Assembly: GCA_001801105.1 (NCBI GenBank)
Contig: MGWS01000030.1
Coordinates: 1-46,739, forward strand
DNA: 46,739 nt
Source of the DNA: Gallionellales bacterium GWA2_60_18
Lineage (GTDB): Bacteria > Pseudomonadota > Gammaproteobacteria > Burkholderiales > Gallionellaceae
Reading direction: 5' to 3'
The notes beneath the pieces were generated by a model. The model was not told the DNA's origin. It worked only from the letters and a program-made list of their open reading frames with translations, and did not search any database. This document shows, piece after piece, positions 1 through 9,267 of this stretch. The position numbers and the translations under genes were made by a program. The stretch's first letter is position 1. The number at the start of each line of letters is the position of its first letter.

Positions 1-246
1 TTTAGAATGCAAAAACTGCTTGAAATTTACAGAGGGATGTTCGGAGTCAAATTGTTTTGAGCGGTGGTTGGATACCCCCACACCTATGGCCGGTGACCAT
101 TCCATACCTGCCATTGGCCCATCAGGTAGCCACCGGCAGCTTCGGCCGAACAGTGAGCTTTCCCAAGCAGTGCCATCGAGCGTCGGCAAATGGCACATTG
201 CGGACTGCTGTTTAGTTGAGCGTTCCATTGCTCCCGGAAGCCAAAT
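1..246. other. Non-coding stretch, no gene recognised
   Basis: No supported gene lies here. An 89-codon open frame (20-289) runs through the terminator hairpin at 247-278, so its C-terminus would be encoded by the hairpin, and it resembles nothing I recognise. The first bases contain TAGAAT, the same -10-like hexamer found before other genes in the window (7220, 16446, 45322), so the segment could be a short untranslated transcript ending at the terminator, or simply the 3' side of a gene outside the window. Confidence 0.4.
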
Positions 247-278
247 AAAAAACCGCACGGCAAGCCGCGCGGTTTTTT
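247..278. terminator. Bidirectional intrinsic terminator
   Basis: Six A residues, a GC-rich stem (CCGCACGGC pairing with GCCGCGCGG with one mismatch) and six T residues form a symmetrical hairpin. It lies 25 bp past the stop of the minus-strand histone-like gene and would also stop plus-strand transcription entering from the left edge. Confidence 0.75.
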
Positions 279-302
279 GTTGCGGGTAAGACGTAGAGTC
301 TA

Positions 303-665
303 TTAGCAGAGCTTGGCTGCGATCTCGGCTTCGGCTGCAATCCAGTGATCGGCCGAGCAGCCCTGGAAGCCACTCCGTTCGGCGATGAAGTAGGCTGCGG
401 TCGCTACCATGTTGTAGCGTTCTTCCGGCGTCGGTTTGGATGTGGATTGCTTCGCGGCGGCTTTTTTTACGGGCGATTTCTTCGCCGCCGGTGCGGCAGC
501 TTTTTTGGCTACGGGAGCCTTGGCTGTCTTCGGCGCGGCTGCCGCCACCTTCTTTACTACTGTTTTCTTGGCCGCAGTTTTTGCGGTGGCTTTGCCAGCC
601 GTGGTGCCGGCGGTCTTTGCAGGAGCAACTTTCTTTGCGGGTGTCTTGGGTTTTTGCGTCGCCAT
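303..665 (-). CDS. Histone H1-like Lys/Ala-rich protein with C-terminal DUF2934 domain
   Basis: The product is 120 aa. Residues 1-75 are almost entirely Lys, Ala, Pro, Thr and Val in repeated AAKK/PAKK-type units, like eukaryotic H1 tails and the bacterial H1-like (AlgP/Hc1-type) proteins that bind DNA through charge. Residues 78-120 form a different, ordered segment (PEERYNMVATAAYFIAER, then SADHWIAAEAEI) matching the small DUF2934 domain. I infer a nucleoid-associated protein; DUF2934 has no established activity. It is a single-gene unit closed by the terminator at 247-278. The low-complexity region is AT-poor and slippage-prone, so its length probably varies between strains. Confidence 0.8.
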   Translation of the reverse strand: MATQKPKTPAKKVAPAKTAGTTAGKATAKTAAKKTVVKKVAAAAPKTAKAPVAKKAAAPAAKKSPVKKAAAKQSTSKPTPEERYNMVATAAYFIAERSGFQGCSADHWIAAEAEIAAKLC

Positions 666-825
666 GATAGTGCCTTTCCGTGTTGGAGATTAACCTTAGC
701 CTGCGCGATGATATTGACGCAGGGCGCGCCAGTCAAGGGCTGTGTGCGGATATCTTGTGTGTGGTCATGCACATTGATATTTGTCCAAATAATCCATTGG
801 AGCGGAAGAGATGAAGAGGAGGCTG

Positions 826-932
826 CAAGATTCCTCCCTTCAGTCGAAATGACACGGCACTTCGGTCGAAATGACACGGCACTTGGCCGAAACGACACAG
901 TGCTGTCATTCCGACTGAAGGGAGGAATCTTG
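826..932. repeat. Inverted repeat enclosing about three 20-22 bp tandem units
   Basis: The left arm (826-860, beginning CAAGATTCCTCCCTTCAGTC) and right arm (900-932) are near-perfect reverse complements. Between and including the left arm, the unit TCGAAATGACACGGCAC recurs at about 844-860 and 866-882, with a diverged copy (CCGAAACGACACAG) at 887-900. It lies between the histone-like gene and pyrD, in a 345-bp gap where I see nothing else beyond the presumed promoter of the histone-like gene. Confidence 0.7.
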
Positions 933-1010
933 GTTTTCGACATCGGATGCCTAATGAACAATCCGGGATTAGTCTGCTCCCGGTTTGTTGCGATACGATG
1001 AAGCAGGGCG

Positions 1011-2030
1011 TTATCTTGCCTGCCTAATCGCCATGGCGCTCTCGGCGATCAGTTCCCAGCCGCGATAGATCAGGCCGCTGTAGAGCTGCACCAGCGCTGC
1101 GCCGGCTTGCATCTTCTCCAGCGCATCCGCGCCTTGCAGGATGCCGCCCACGCCGATGATGGGCAGTGTGCCTTGCAGCTCGGCGGCGAGCGCGCGGATC
1201 ACGGCGGTGGATTTTTCGCGTACCGGCGCGCCGGAAAGCCCGCCGCTCTCGTTGCCGTGCGGCAGCCGCTCGACGCCCTCGCGCGACAGCGTGGTGTTGG
1301 TGGCGATCACGCCGTCGATGCGGTGCTTGATGAGTAGGGCGGCGATCTGTTTGATCTGTTCGCTGTCGAGGTCGGGCGCGATCTTCACTGCCAGCGGCAC
1401 GTATTTGCCGTGCGTGTCGGCGAGCCGGAGCTGTTCCGCTTTCAGCTGTGCGAGCAGTGCATCGAGTTCGTCGCCGCCCTGCAACTGGCGCAGGTTTTTG
1501 GTGTTGGGCGAGGAGATGTTGACCGCGACATAGCTGGCGTGCGCGTACACCTTGCGCAGGCCGATCAGGTAATCGTCCGCCGCTTTCTCGATGGGTGTAT
1601 CGGCGTTCTTGCCGATGTTGATGCCGAGGATGCCTGTGTAGTTCGCGCGCTTGACGTTCTCGACCAGCGCGTCCACGCCCTCGTTGTTGAAGCCCATGCG
1701 GTTGATGATGCCCTGCGCCTCGGGCAGACGGAACAGGCGCGGCCTGGGGTTGCCGGGCTGGGCGCGCGGCGTGACCGTGCCGATCTCGATGAAGCCGAAG
1801 CCGAGCGCCGCCAGTCCGTCTATGCATTCGCCGTTCTTGTCGAGTCCGGCGGCCAAGCCGACCGGGTTGGGAAAGGTCAGTCCCATCACCTTGCGCGGAT
1901 CGTCCGGCGGACGCCGCGCGAGGCAGCCGCCCAGACCCAGCGCATGGGCGGCGCGCAGGCTGGCGAGAGTGAGATGGTGGGCGGTTTCCGGATCGAGCCG
2001 GAACAGCGCGGGGCGTAGCAATGAATACAT
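1011..2030 (-). CDS. pyrD: Dihydroorotate dehydrogenase, quinone-dependent (class 2)
   Basis: The 339-aa product oxidises dihydroorotate to orotate with FMN, passing electrons to membrane quinone, the fourth step of pyrimidine synthesis. The N-terminal helices ([20 protein letters not shown]) are the membrane-associating extension that defines class 2. The FMN/substrate barrel shows [33 protein letters not shown] (catalytic serine near 174, as in the E. coli family), a KIAPD strand and the phosphate-binding IGVGGI near 305. Length matches the family (about 336). It stands alone between repeat-rich gaps; the start is the only ATG giving the complete N-terminal helix. Confidence 0.96.
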   Translation of the reverse strand: MYSLLRPALFRLDPETAHHLTLASLRAAHALGLGGCLARRPPDDPRKVMGLTFPNPVGLAAGLDKNGECIDGLAALGFGFIEIGTVTPRAQPGNPRPRLFRLPEAQGIINRMGFNNEGVDALVENVKRANYTGILGINIGKNADTPIEKAADDYLIGLRKVYAHASYVAVNISSPNTKNLRQLQGGDELDALLAQLKAEQLRLADTHGKYVPLAVKIAPDLDSEQIKQIAALLIKHRIDGVIATNTTLSREGVERLPHGNESGGLSGAPVREKSTAVIRALAAELQGTLPIIGVGGILQGADALEKMQAGAALVQLYSGLIYRGWELIAESAMAIRQAR

Positions 2031-2072
2031 GTCAGAAACCTTTTTTGTTAACGCGAAACCGTATCAGATTTT

Positions 2073-2130
2073 GTAGGAGCGAGCCCTGCTCGCGATATTG
2101 TGATGAATCGCGAGCAGGGCTCGCTCCTAC
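2073..2130. repeat. REPIN-like perfect 23-bp inverted repeat
   Basis: GTAGGAGCGAGCCCTGCTCG plus CGA (2073-2095) and its exact reverse complement (2108-2130) are separated by 12 bp. The arm closely resembles the GTAGGAGCGAGC REP sequence well known from Pseudomonas intergenic regions. Two REPs in inverted orientation form the classic REPIN, mobilised by a RAYT transposase; no RAYT gene is present in this window. It fills the gap between pyrD and bpt. Confidence 0.8.
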
Positions 2131-2158
2131 GTGGGGAATTCATCATCGGCGGCGGTAT

Positions 2159-2899
2159 TTACGGTGACGGCAGGGGTTTGCCGAGCAGTCGCCAGGCGCC
2201 GTCCACCAACCCTTCGGCGGGCTGATAGGCGCTCTTGTAAGCCATCTTGCGGCTGTGCTTTATCCAGTAGCCCAGATAGACGTAATCCAGTTCGAGCTTG
2301 CGGCACAGCTCGATCTGCCACAGCACGTTGTAGACCCCGAGGCGCGCGCGCGGCAGGCCGGGATCGTAGAAGGTGTACACCGACGACAGGCCGTCGTCGA
2401 GCAGGTCGATCACGCTGACCATGCGCAGTATTCCCTGCTCGCGGAATTCCACCAGAATCGAATCGACATGGCTTTGCAGCAGGAAATTGCGGTACGACTC
2501 GCGGTCGTCGCTGTCCATGCCGCCGCCCTGGTGGCGGGCGCCCTGGTAGCGCTGGTAAAGATCGTAATATTCCGGCTTGTCCTGCAACGGGTGCAGCGTG
2601 GCAGACAGTCCGGCATGCTGTTTCCATGCGCGCCGTTGCGAGCGGTTCGGCGCGAATCCCTTGGCCGGTATGCGCAGCGGCACGCAGGCTTGGCAGCTGT
2701 CGCAGCGCGGGCGGTAGGTGTAGGTTCCGCTGCGGCGGAAACCCTGCCGCACCAGTTCGGAATACACCGCGGTGTTGATCAGGAAGGTCGGCGTGGCGAC
2801 CTGCGAGCGCGATTGCTCATCCGGCAGGTAGCTGCACGGATAGGGCGCCGTGAGGTAGAAATGCAGCGCGGTGAGCGGGATGTCGTCGAGCAGGTTCAT
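2159..2899 (-). CDS. bpt: Aspartate/glutamate leucyltransferase (Bpt, ATE-like)
   Basis: The 246-aa product belongs to the bacterial ATE family, which transfers leucine from Leu-tRNA to N-terminal Asp or Glu, creating a degron for ClpAPS. Visible family features: the N-terminal ATE domain with [18 protein letters not shown], the cysteine pair [13 protein letters not shown] near 70-80, and the C-terminal domain with [17 protein letters not shown] and [10 protein letters not shown] longer open frame extends upstream but would overlap aat extensively; the ATG at 2899 overlaps the aat stop as ATGA and gives the standard N-terminus. It is translationally coupled to aat, so both N-end-rule transferases are co-expressed. 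Confidence 0.93.
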   Translation of the reverse strand: MNLLDDIPLTALHFYLTAPYPCSYLPDEQSRSQVATPTFLINTAVYSELVRQGFRRSGTYTYRPRCDSCQACVPLRIPAKGFAPNRSQRRAWKQHAGLSATLHPLQDKPEYYDLYQRYQGARHQGGGMDSDDRESYRNFLLQSHVDSILVEFREQGILRMVSVIDLLDDGLSSVYTFYDPGLPRARLGVYNVLWQIELCRKLELDYVYLGYWIKHSRKMAYKSAYQPAEGLVDGAWRLLGKPLPSP

Positions 2900-3591
2900 G
2901 CAAACGGGTCCGGATCGAATTGCCAGGGTGTCGCCAGTGTGCAGTTTACCAATTCCTTCACGCGTGTGACGAATTCGCTGCGCGGAATCTCGCGCGCGCC
3001 GAGCGAGGCGAGATGCGCGGTGTTCATCTGGCAGTCGATCATGCCGAAGCGCCAGCGTTCGAGCTGCCTGCACAGATGGGCGAGGGCGATCTTGGAAGCA
3101 TCCGTCCTGCGGCTGAACATGGATTCGCCGTAGAACATGCGCCCGATACTGACGCCGTACAGGCCGCCGACCAGTTCGCCGTCCAGCCAGGTCTCCACCG
3201 AATGCGCATAACCCATGCGGTGCAACTCGCAATAGGTGACGATCATGTCTTCGTTTATCCATGTCCCGCCCTGTTCGTCGCGCGGTGCGGCACAGGCGCG
3301 CATCACCCGCTCGAAGGCGGTGTCGGTGCTGACTTCATGGCGCCCGCTGCGCAGGCTCTTGCGTAGCGAGCGCGAGACCCTGAATTCGGCGGGGAACAGC
3401 ACCATGCGCGGATCAGGACTCCACCACAATACCGGTTCGCCGGCGTTGAACCACGGGAAGATGCCCTGCCGGTAGGCTTCCAGCAGACGCGGAGCGGAAA
3501 GCACGCCCCCGGCAGCGAGCAGGCCGTTCGGCGAGCGCAGAGCCTGTTCCACCGGCGGAAACGGTGCGGAATCGGTTAACCATGGAATCAA
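2896..3591 (-). CDS. aat: Leucyl/phenylalanyl-tRNA--protein transferase
   Basis: The 231-aa product adds Leu or Phe from charged tRNA to proteins with N-terminal Lys or Arg. Diagnostic stretches are [40 protein letters not shown], the [25 protein letters not shown] core, and [20 protein letters not shown] (the acceptor site), ending with [20 protein letters not shown]. Length is typical (E. coli 234). It is first in a two-gene unit with bpt, sharing ATGA. Transcription diverges from the PilZ-like gene across an 86-bp gap at 3592-3677. Confidence 0.96.
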   Translation of the reverse strand: MIPWLTDSAPFPPVEQALRSPNGLLAAGGVLSAPRLLEAYRQGIFPWFNAGEPVLWWSPDPRMVLFPAEFRVSRSLRKSLRSGRHEVSTDTAFERVMRACAAPRDEQGGTWINEDMIVTYCELHRMGYAHSVETWLDGELVGGLYGVSIGRMFYGESMFSRRTDASKIALAHLCRQLERWRFGMIDCQMNTAHLASLGAREIPRSEFVTRVKELVNCTLATPWQFDPDPFA

Positions 3592-3677
3592 GGGCAGTCC
3601 TTTTGGAATATAATGAGCCGCAACTTTTTCGTGGCCATATTGCCACGATTCTTGACGGTTGTTTCGCGGGGTGGAAC

Positions 3678-5207
3678 ATGTTGTCAGGCATATTCGGCAG
3701 GAAGTCGGAACATCCGATGGCGGACATCAAGTCCGCGCAGGCATTTCTGGACGATCTGCCGAAGAACGACGCGCACAAGACGCTGATGGAACTGGCCGAA
3801 TGGATGGAGTCGGTGGCGGCGCAGACCGACTTCAAGCCGGAACATCAGTTCGAGGTGTTGCGCCTGCTGGATGAAACCGCGCAACCCTATGCGCGCAAGC
3901 TGGCGCGCGACTATTTCACGCCGCAGGAGCTCAACAAGTTTCAGGAGAACCGTCTGTGGCTGGTGCTGGGCAACTGGCACACCCATGCCGCAAATGCCTA
4001 TTCCTCCCTGTTCGACCGCTATTGCAAAGGCGACAAGGGCATGGCCGCGCTCAGACCGCAGCTCCCGCTGCTGGCGGCGCGCACGCTGCATGCCATGACC
4101 GCACAACTGAAATACGTTTGCGTGCGCTATGGCCCGATCGACCCCGCGCTGTGGGCGAACGTCGCGCGGCACTGGCAGCATGCCGAGCAGCAGCAATACC
4201 TCGATACGCCGCTCTCGCTCTATCCCGGCCTGCCCGGCGATGCCACGGTGAAATCTGGGCTGGCGCATCTGCTCGGATGGTATGGCTGCGGGGTCAGTAC
4301 CTTGAATCCGATGCTGATGCACCTGACCGAACGCATCGCGGCGCAGTATTGCACCGTGATGGATGCCGGCGCGCAACAGGACGCGGACAGCCTGTTCAGT
4401 TTCGATCTGGCCCGTCCCGATGCGCCGATGCGCGTCAAGGTCGGCGTGACGATGCAGCCTTCCACGCGCTTCATCGGCATGGCGGGGCTGCGGGCGAAAC
4501 TGGAAGCGCTGATCCGGACGCTGGAAAAGAACATCGTGCCGGACGAACTCAATCTGGGCGGGACATACGATGCCGGACCGGTGCATCTGGCCGCTTTGCA
4601 TCTGCTCAATTATGTCGCCGAACCGCCGCTGCGGCGCGGCGCGCGGCGCGGCATCCGGGTCGGCATGAAGGTGGTGAGCGGCTTTGCCGGGATGGTCGAG
4701 CGCACCGACGCCGGGTTGAACTTCAATGCCGAAGCGCCGGCGCAGTGGGAGGCGCAGGACATCAGCGCCAGCGGATTTCGCGCCGTGCTGCCGGTCCAGG
4801 CGGCGGAGGGCATCCGCATCGGCAGTCTGCTCGGGGTGCAGCCGGAGGGCGTGGCGTATTGGGGCGCCGCCGTGGTGCGCCGCCTGAAACGCGACGAAGC
4901 GAACCAGTTGCATATCGGCGCCGCGATGCTGTCCAGACAGTTCGACGGCGTGACGTTGCAGGCGAGCGGGGACGGCGGCGGATTCGAGGACGGCCAGCCG
5001 GCGCTGTATCTGCATGCGCAGCAGGGCGAGCCGCCCGGCGAGGTGCGCCTGCTGATGAAGGCGGAGACGTTCTCCATGCAGCGCAGCCTGCAAACCCGGC
5101 TGGACGGGAAGAGCTATCTGCTGATTCCGGCAGGGTTGCAGGAAAAAGGCGGCGATTACGACCTGGCCAGATTCCGCATCATCGAGCAGGAAGCGGGCGA
5201 ACCATGA
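3678..5207 (+). CDS. PilZ-like c-di-GMP-binding domain protein
   Basis: The 509-aa product has a long N-terminal helical region (about 1-310) that I do not recognise, then a PilZ-like module around 315-430: an Arg-rich RRGARRG loop fitting RxxxR, followed about 40 residues later by DISASG, which fits [D/N]xSxxG, and a beta-rich segment with [12 protein letters not shown] and [10 protein letters not shown]. Those two motifs are the c-di-GMP contacts in canonical PilZ proteins. I chose the ATG at 3678 because the longer open frame starting at 3564 runs back into the divergent aat promoter region and adds unrelated residues. The EAL-HDOD gene follows after 62 bp on the same strand, suggesting a signalling pair. 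Domain call is by motif only. Confidence 0.7.
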   Translation: MLSGIFGRKSEHPMADIKSAQAFLDDLPKNDAHKTLMELAEWMESVAAQTDFKPEHQFEVLRLLDETAQPYARKLARDYFTPQELNKFQENRLWLVLGNWHTHAANAYSSLFDRYCKGDKGMAALRPQLPLLAARTLHAMTAQLKYVCVRYGPIDPALWANVARHWQHAEQQQYLDTPLSLYPGLPGDATVKSGLAHLLGWYGCGVSTLNPMLMHLTERIAAQYCTVMDAGAQQDADSLFSFDLARPDAPMRVKVGVTMQPSTRFIGMAGLRAKLEALIRTLEKNIVPDELNLGGTYDAGPVHLAALHLLNYVAEPPLRRGARRGIRVGMKVVSGFAGMVERTDAGLNFNAEAPAQWEAQDISASGFRAVLPVQAAEGIRIGSLLGVQPEGVAYWGAAVVRRLKRDEANQLHIGAAMLSRQFDGVTLQASGDGGGFEDGQPALYLHAQQGEPPGEVRLLMKAETFSMQRSLQTRLDGKSYLLIPAGLQEKGGDYDLARFRIIEQEAGEP

Positions 5208-5269
5208 GCGCGCGGCCTGTCGCCTTGCCCGGGCGGACACATCCCGAACTGGAACGGCGGAACCCATAA

Positions 5270-6505
5270 ATGAGCCATCTGTTGCTGCGCGATTACGCGT
5301 TCGCCTATCAGCCCATCCTGAGCAAGATACAGTGCCGGGTGGCGGTGGAATTGATGTACCAATCCACGGATATGCTGGATACCGGAAACGTGGATCCCGA
5401 AGAAGCCACGGCCAGGGCGATCATCAACGCCATCCTGCATGCCGGTTCCGAGCGCAGCCACTTCTTCGTCAATGTCGGCGAAGGGCTGCTGATGAGCGAT
5501 ATGCTGGCGTTGCTCCCGCGCGGACAGACCACGCTGGAAGTCGCGGTAGCCCTGCCGCTCAGGGATGAGATGGTCGAGCGCTGCCGGAAATTGAAGACGA
5601 TGGGCTACAAGATCGCCCTTGACGGTGTTGCGGCGTTTTCGGACGAATATGCGCCGCTGCTCGACATCGTTGATGTGGTGAAGGTCGATTTGTCGCTTGC
5701 CGACCGTGACGGTTTGCCGGCGCTGGTCGAGCAGTTGGGCAAATGGCCGGTGAAACTGCTCGCAAAGAAAGTGGAGCGCGCGGAAGACTTCGATCTCTGC
5801 CAGCAACTGGGTTTCGACCTGTATCAGGGCTATTATTTCGCCAAGCCCACCATTGTCATCGGCAGGCGTCCCGACCCGGCGAAACTGGATATTCTGCAAC
5901 TGCTCGGACAGATCAACAACGATGTCGATGACGGCGTCTTGGAACTCACTTTCAAACGCAATCCCGGCTTGAGCTACCATTTGCTGCGGCTCATCAATAC
6001 CGTGGCATTCGGCCAGCGTGCCAGGGTGGATTCGATCCACCAGGCGCTGATGTTGCTTGGGCGGCGGCAATTGAACCGCTGGCTGCAGATGCTGATGTTC
6101 ACGCATGGTAGCGGTGGCGGACTCTCATCGCCCCTGCTGGAGCTTGCGGTGCGCCGCGGCAAGCTGATGGAGCTTGTGGCGGTGCAAAAGGTGCAGCAGC
6201 ACGGCACATTCCACGATCAAAGCTACATGGCCGGGATGCTTTCGCTCACGGATGCGTTGCTCGGCATGCCGATGGAAGAAATCGTGGACTCGCTCAATCT
6301 GGTGCGCGAGATACGTGTCGCGTTGCTGTCGCGCGAAGGCATGCTGGGCAGCATGCTCAACCTGTGCGAGAAACTCGAGGCCGCCGATTTCGATGGCGCG
6401 AACGAGATCGCCGCGCAGCTCGATATTCCCATCGCCGCGATCATGACGGCGCAGAACGAGGCCATCGCCTGGGCCGGCAAGATCGGCGAGACGGAGGGCG
6501 GTTAA
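5270..6505 (+). CDS. EAL-HDOD (YuxH-type) signalling protein with degenerate EAL domain
   Basis: The 411-aa product has an N-terminal EAL fold (about 8-200) and a C-terminal HDOD domain (about 205-400). EAL landmarks are recognisable but catalytically broken: the EAL signature reads VELMY, the DDFG metal motif reads LDGVAAF, while KVDLS, the terminal glutamate in AKKVE, and QGYYFAKP are retained. This is the pattern of YuxH-type proteins, which lack phosphodiesterase activity. HDOD shows NPGLSYHLLRLINT and ALMLLGRRQLNRWLQ. Its stop overlaps the stop of the convergent esterase by four bases inside a 16-bp palindrome (6496-6511, GGGCGGTTAACCGCCC) that could serve both as a weak transcript end. 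Confidence 0.88.
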   Translation: MSHLLLRDYAFAYQPILSKIQCRVAVELMYQSTDMLDTGNVDPEEATARAIINAILHAGSERSHFFVNVGEGLLMSDMLALLPRGQTTLEVAVALPLRDEMVERCRKLKTMGYKIALDGVAAFSDEYAPLLDIVDVVKVDLSLADRDGLPALVEQLGKWPVKLLAKKVERAEDFDLCQQLGFDLYQGYYFAKPTIVIGRRPDPAKLDILQLLGQINNDVDDGVLELTFKRNPGLSYHLLRLINTVAFGQRARVDSIHQALMLLGRRQLNRWLQMLMFTHGSGGGLSSPLLELAVRRGKLMELVAVQKVQQHGTFHDQSYMAGMLSLTDALLGMPMEEIVDSLNLVREIRVALLSREGMLGSMLNLCEKLEAADFDGANEIAAQLDIPIAAIMTAQNEAIAWAGKIGETEGG

Positions 6506-7173
6506 CCGCCCTGCATCCTGCGCGCCAGCCAGATCTCGATGTCGCGCAGTTCTTCGCCGCATACCGAATGCGGCATCGCGTATTCGCGCCATTCCACCTC
6601 GAAACCCAGTTCCCGCAGCGTATCCCGCGAGGCGGCGCCCAGGCCGAAGGGCACGACCGGGTCGCTGCGGCCGTGTGCCATGAAGACCGGCGTGGATAGC
6701 GCCGCATCCTTCATCTCGCGCGCCACGGTGTCCGTTAGCGGCAGATAGGCGGACAGCGCCAGCACGCCGCCCAGCGCTTCGTCGCGGCGCAACGCGGTAT
6801 GCAGCGCGACCGCGCCGCCCTGCGAGAAGCCCGCGAGAAAGATATTCTGTGGCGCGCTGCCGCGTGCCACCTCCTGTGCGATCAGTTCTTCGACGGCGGC
6901 CTGCGAGGCGCGGATGCCATCCGCGTCCTGTTGCCGTGCGCCGATGTCCTCTCCTGCGATGTCATACCAGGCGCGCATCACGAAACCGCCGTTGATGGTG
7001 ACCGGGCGCATCGGCGCATGCGGGAAGATGTAGCGTACCGCGCAGGGCAGGGTGATCTCGTCGGCCATGGGCTCGAAATCGTGCCCGTCCGCCCCCAGGC
7101 CGTGCAGCCAGATGATGCTGTGGCAGGGGTTGTTGCCGGTCTCGATGGCGATGTGCGGGAGAGGTGTGTTCAT
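6502..7173 (-). CDS. Alpha/beta-hydrolase carboxylesterase (phospholipase/carboxylesterase family)
   Basis: The 223-aa product has the small single-domain alpha/beta-hydrolase layout: IIWLHGLGADGHDF with the oxyanion-hole HG, nucleophile serine in GFSQGG, aspartate in HGRSDPVVPF and the final histidine in AMPHSVC. This corresponds to the acyl-protein-thioesterase-like/YpfH carboxylesterases acting on short acyl esters; the natural substrate is unknown. The start at 7173 is preceded by AGGA at a suitable distance (upstream CAGGAACAGCACG); the eight extra upstream codons of the open frame lack support. Cytoplasmic, no signal peptide. Confidence 0.88.
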   Translation of the reverse strand: MNTPLPHIAIETGNNPCHSIIWLHGLGADGHDFEPMADEITLPCAVRYIFPHAPMRPVTINGGFVMRAWYDIAGEDIGARQQDADGIRASQAAVEELIAQEVARGSAPQNIFLAGFSQGGAVALHTALRRDEALGGVLALSAYLPLTDTVAREMKDAALSTPVFMAHGRSDPVVPFGLGAASRDTLRELGFEVEWREYAMPHSVCGEELRDIEIWLARRMQGG

Positions 7174-7219
7174 CGTGCTGTTCCTGACCTGGGTCAATGA
7201 ATCCGGTTACGGGCTTGGT

Positions 7220-7250
7220 TAGAATGCGCCACGGCAAAATATGCCGTGGC
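7220..7250 (+). promoter_or_regulatory. TAGAAT -10-like element and 9-bp hairpin in the PAS-MCP leader
   Basis: TAGAAT (7220-7225) is followed immediately by a perfect hairpin, GCCACGGCA / TGCCGTGGC (7228-7236 with 7242-7250, loop AAATA). If TAGAAT is the -10 box, the mRNA would begin at or within the hairpin. No good -35 is visible, and no sigma-28 motif. Confidence 0.35.
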
Positions 7251-7298
7251 AGTCCATTCCATGGGCTGCATCATAACAACGAGTTGGACGGAGGAGCA

Positions 7299-7817
7299 GT
7301 GAAAAGGCAGATTACCCCCACTTCGGTGGAGAAGGTCATGCGCGAGGACGATTTTATCGTCTCCATGACCGATACCAAAGGCCGCATCACCTACGGCAAC
7401 CGCATCTTCATCGAGTTCTCCGGTTACAGCGAGAAGGAGTTGCTCGGCACCCAGCACAACATCATCCGCCATCCGGACATGCCGCGCGCGGTATTCAAAC
7501 TGTTGTGGGACAAGATCCAGAACAAAGAAGAATGCTTCGCCTATGTGAAGAACATGGCCAAGGACGGCAGCTTCTACTGGGTGTTCACCAATGTCACGCC
7601 GACCTTCGACCTGTCGGGAAATATCACCGGTTATTTGTCGGTACGCCGCAAGCCGAAACAGAGCGGCATCCAGACCGTCACCGGGCTGTATGCCGCCATG
7701 CTGGAAGCGGAACGCAGGGCCGGGCCGGCCAATGCGATCGCGACATCGAGCAAAATCCTGACCGACCTGTTGAAAGAAAAGAGTCTCAGCTATGATGAAC
7801 TTGTCCTTGCAATCTAG
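7299..7817 (+). CDS. PAS-domain sensor protein, Aer-type N-terminal half
   Basis: The 172-aa soluble product starts at a GTG (7299) with a strong GGAGGAG eight bases upstream; the open frame begins earlier but with no ribosome site. It is essentially one PAS domain: [34 protein letters not shown], then the [16 protein letters not shown] stretch that is characteristic of Aer redox/energy-taxis sensors, and [16 protein letters not shown]. In Aer this PAS binds FAD. A C-terminal tail of about 50 residues follows. The gene overlaps the next chemoreceptor gene by 26 bp, so the two are translationally coupled, as if Aer had been divided into separate sensor and transducer. Confidence 0.85.
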   Translation: MKRQITPTSVEKVMREDDFIVSMTDTKGRITYGNRIFIEFSGYSEKELLGTQHNIIRHPDMPRAVFKLLWDKIQNKEECFAYVKNMAKDGSFYWVFTNVTPTFDLSGNITGYLSVRRKPKQSGIQTVTGLYAAMLEAERRAGPANAIATSSKILTDLLKEKSLSYDELVLAI

Positions 7818-9261
7818 ATTTTCCTTCCTGTTATGGGCATTCTCGGCGGGTACGCTGGCCATCATCCTGACCAGCTTCGTGCTGCACGGGGTCGATGTGT
7901 TCATGCTCGGCTTCCTTGCGGTCAGCATGGCGGTCTCGATCTGGGGCCAGGTCTTGTCGAAGCGCTGGCTGTCGCCGTTGCAGAATCTGAAAGCCGTCAT
8001 CGACGATGTGGTGCAGGGCAAGTTCAACGGTCGTGTGACCGGAATCGCCGAGGACAAGGACGAGATCAGCCTGCTGTGCTGGAGCGTGAACGACATGCTG
8101 GATCAGTTAAACACCTTCTTCCGCGAGCAGGAGAGCAGTTTCCGCGCCAACCTGGCGGGCAATTTCAGCCGCATGGCGATCAGCGGCGGCACCCACGGCG
8201 GTTTCAGGAAGGGATTGGAAAACCAGAACATCCTGCTGGAGGGGATGGCGGGCCAGAAGGTCGCGGCGATGCGCACCAACATGCTGTCGCGAGCGCATCA
8301 CCTCAACACCGACCATCTGCTGAAGAACCTGACATCCAGCCAGCAGGACCTGAAGGCGATCACCGATAGCATGGAGCAACTTTCGTCGCTGGCCAGACAG
8401 ACGCGCGAGGATGCGGAGCAGAGCCGCATCTCGGTGAAGGACGTGGTGCAGCGCCTGTCCGGCATCATCCAGCGGGTGAACCACGCCAATGCGGCGATCA
8501 CCCAATTGAACGCGCGCAGCGCCGAGATCAACAAGGCGGTGGGACTGATCACTTCGATCGCCGACCAGACCAACCTGCTGGCGCTGAATGCGGCGATCGA
8601 GGCGGCGCGCGCCGGCGAGGCGGGACGCGGTTTCGCGGTGGTGGCGGACGAGGTGCGCAAGCTGGCCGAAAATACCAAGAATGCATCGGAGTCGATCGGC
8701 AGCATTATGCAGATGTTGCAGGGCGAGGCCGCCAAGATGCTGGTGGACTCGGAGGAAATGCATGAGATCGCCAACTCATCCCAAGGGGTCATCGGCAACC
8801 TCGAACAGAGATTCGGCAAGTTCTACGAGTCCGCGGTCACCACGCTGGCCGGCACCCGTTATGCGCAGGACCTCAGCTTCGCTTCGCTGGTCAAGGTGGA
8901 TCATGTCATCTACAAGCAACGTGCCTATGTGCTGGTGAGCGAGACGGACAATGACGAATTCAGGAAGGCGGTCGGCGTCGACCACCACAACTGTCGCCTC
9001 GGCAAGTGGTACGAAGGCCCGGCCAAAGAGGTGTTCGGCGATCTGCCTTCATACCGCCATCTTGTCCAGCCGCATGGCAAGGTGCATAGCTGCGTGCATG
9101 AGATGGTCGGAATGCTGGATCAGAAATGGGAGCGCGACGAGGGGTTGCAGGACAGGATATTCAATGCGCTGGAATGCGCCGAGGATGCCAGCCTGGACGT
9201 GATGCAGACGCTGGGCCGGCTGGTCGCCGAGAAGCATCCCGGCAAGGGGCAGGTTGCGTGA
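7792..9261 (+). CDS. Methyl-accepting chemotaxis protein with C-terminal CZB zinc-binding domain
   Basis: The 489-aa product has two closely spaced transmembrane segments (about 13-32 and 36-53) with almost no periplasmic loop, a HAMP-like linker, the signalling hairpin containing the invariant tip ([20 protein letters not shown], then [16 protein letters not shown]), and a C-terminal CZB domain at about 370-440 with the zinc-ligand pattern: H in VDHVIYK, then [10 protein letters not shown], and [15 protein letters not shown] domains in known receptors sense zinc or hypochlorous acid. The absence of a periplasmic sensor suggests it takes its input from the overlapping PAS protein and from the CZB domain. 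Start is ATGATG at 7792/7795. Confidence 0.92.
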   Translation: MMNLSLQSRFSFLLWAFSAGTLAIILTSFVLHGVDVFMLGFLAVSMAVSIWGQVLSKRWLSPLQNLKAVIDDVVQGKFNGRVTGIAEDKDEISLLCWSVNDMLDQLNTFFREQESSFRANLAGNFSRMAISGGTHGGFRKGLENQNILLEGMAGQKVAAMRTNMLSRAHHLNTDHLLKNLTSSQQDLKAITDSMEQLSSLARQTREDAEQSRISVKDVVQRLSGIIQRVNHANAAITQLNARSAEINKAVGLITSIADQTNLLALNAAIEAARAGEAGRGFAVVADEVRKLAENTKNASESIGSIMQMLQGEAAKMLVDSEEMHEIANSSQGVIGNLEQRFGKFYESAVTTLAGTRYAQDLSFASLVKVDHVIYKQRAYVLVSETDNDEFRKAVGVDHHNCRLGKWYEGPAKEVFGDLPSYRHLVQPHGKVHSCVHEMVGMLDQKWERDEGLQDRIFNALECAEDASLDVMQTLGRLVAEKHPGKGQVA

Positions 9262-9267
9262 GGATCA

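Noticed and set aside
1..246. 6S RNA or other structural RNA gene preceding the terminator
   Set aside because: I could not find a convincing closing stem and central bubble; only the final terminator hairpin is clear.
20..289. 89-codon open frame at the left edge
   Set aside because: Runs through the terminator stem and loop, no ribosome site, no recognisable similarity; treated as non-coding.
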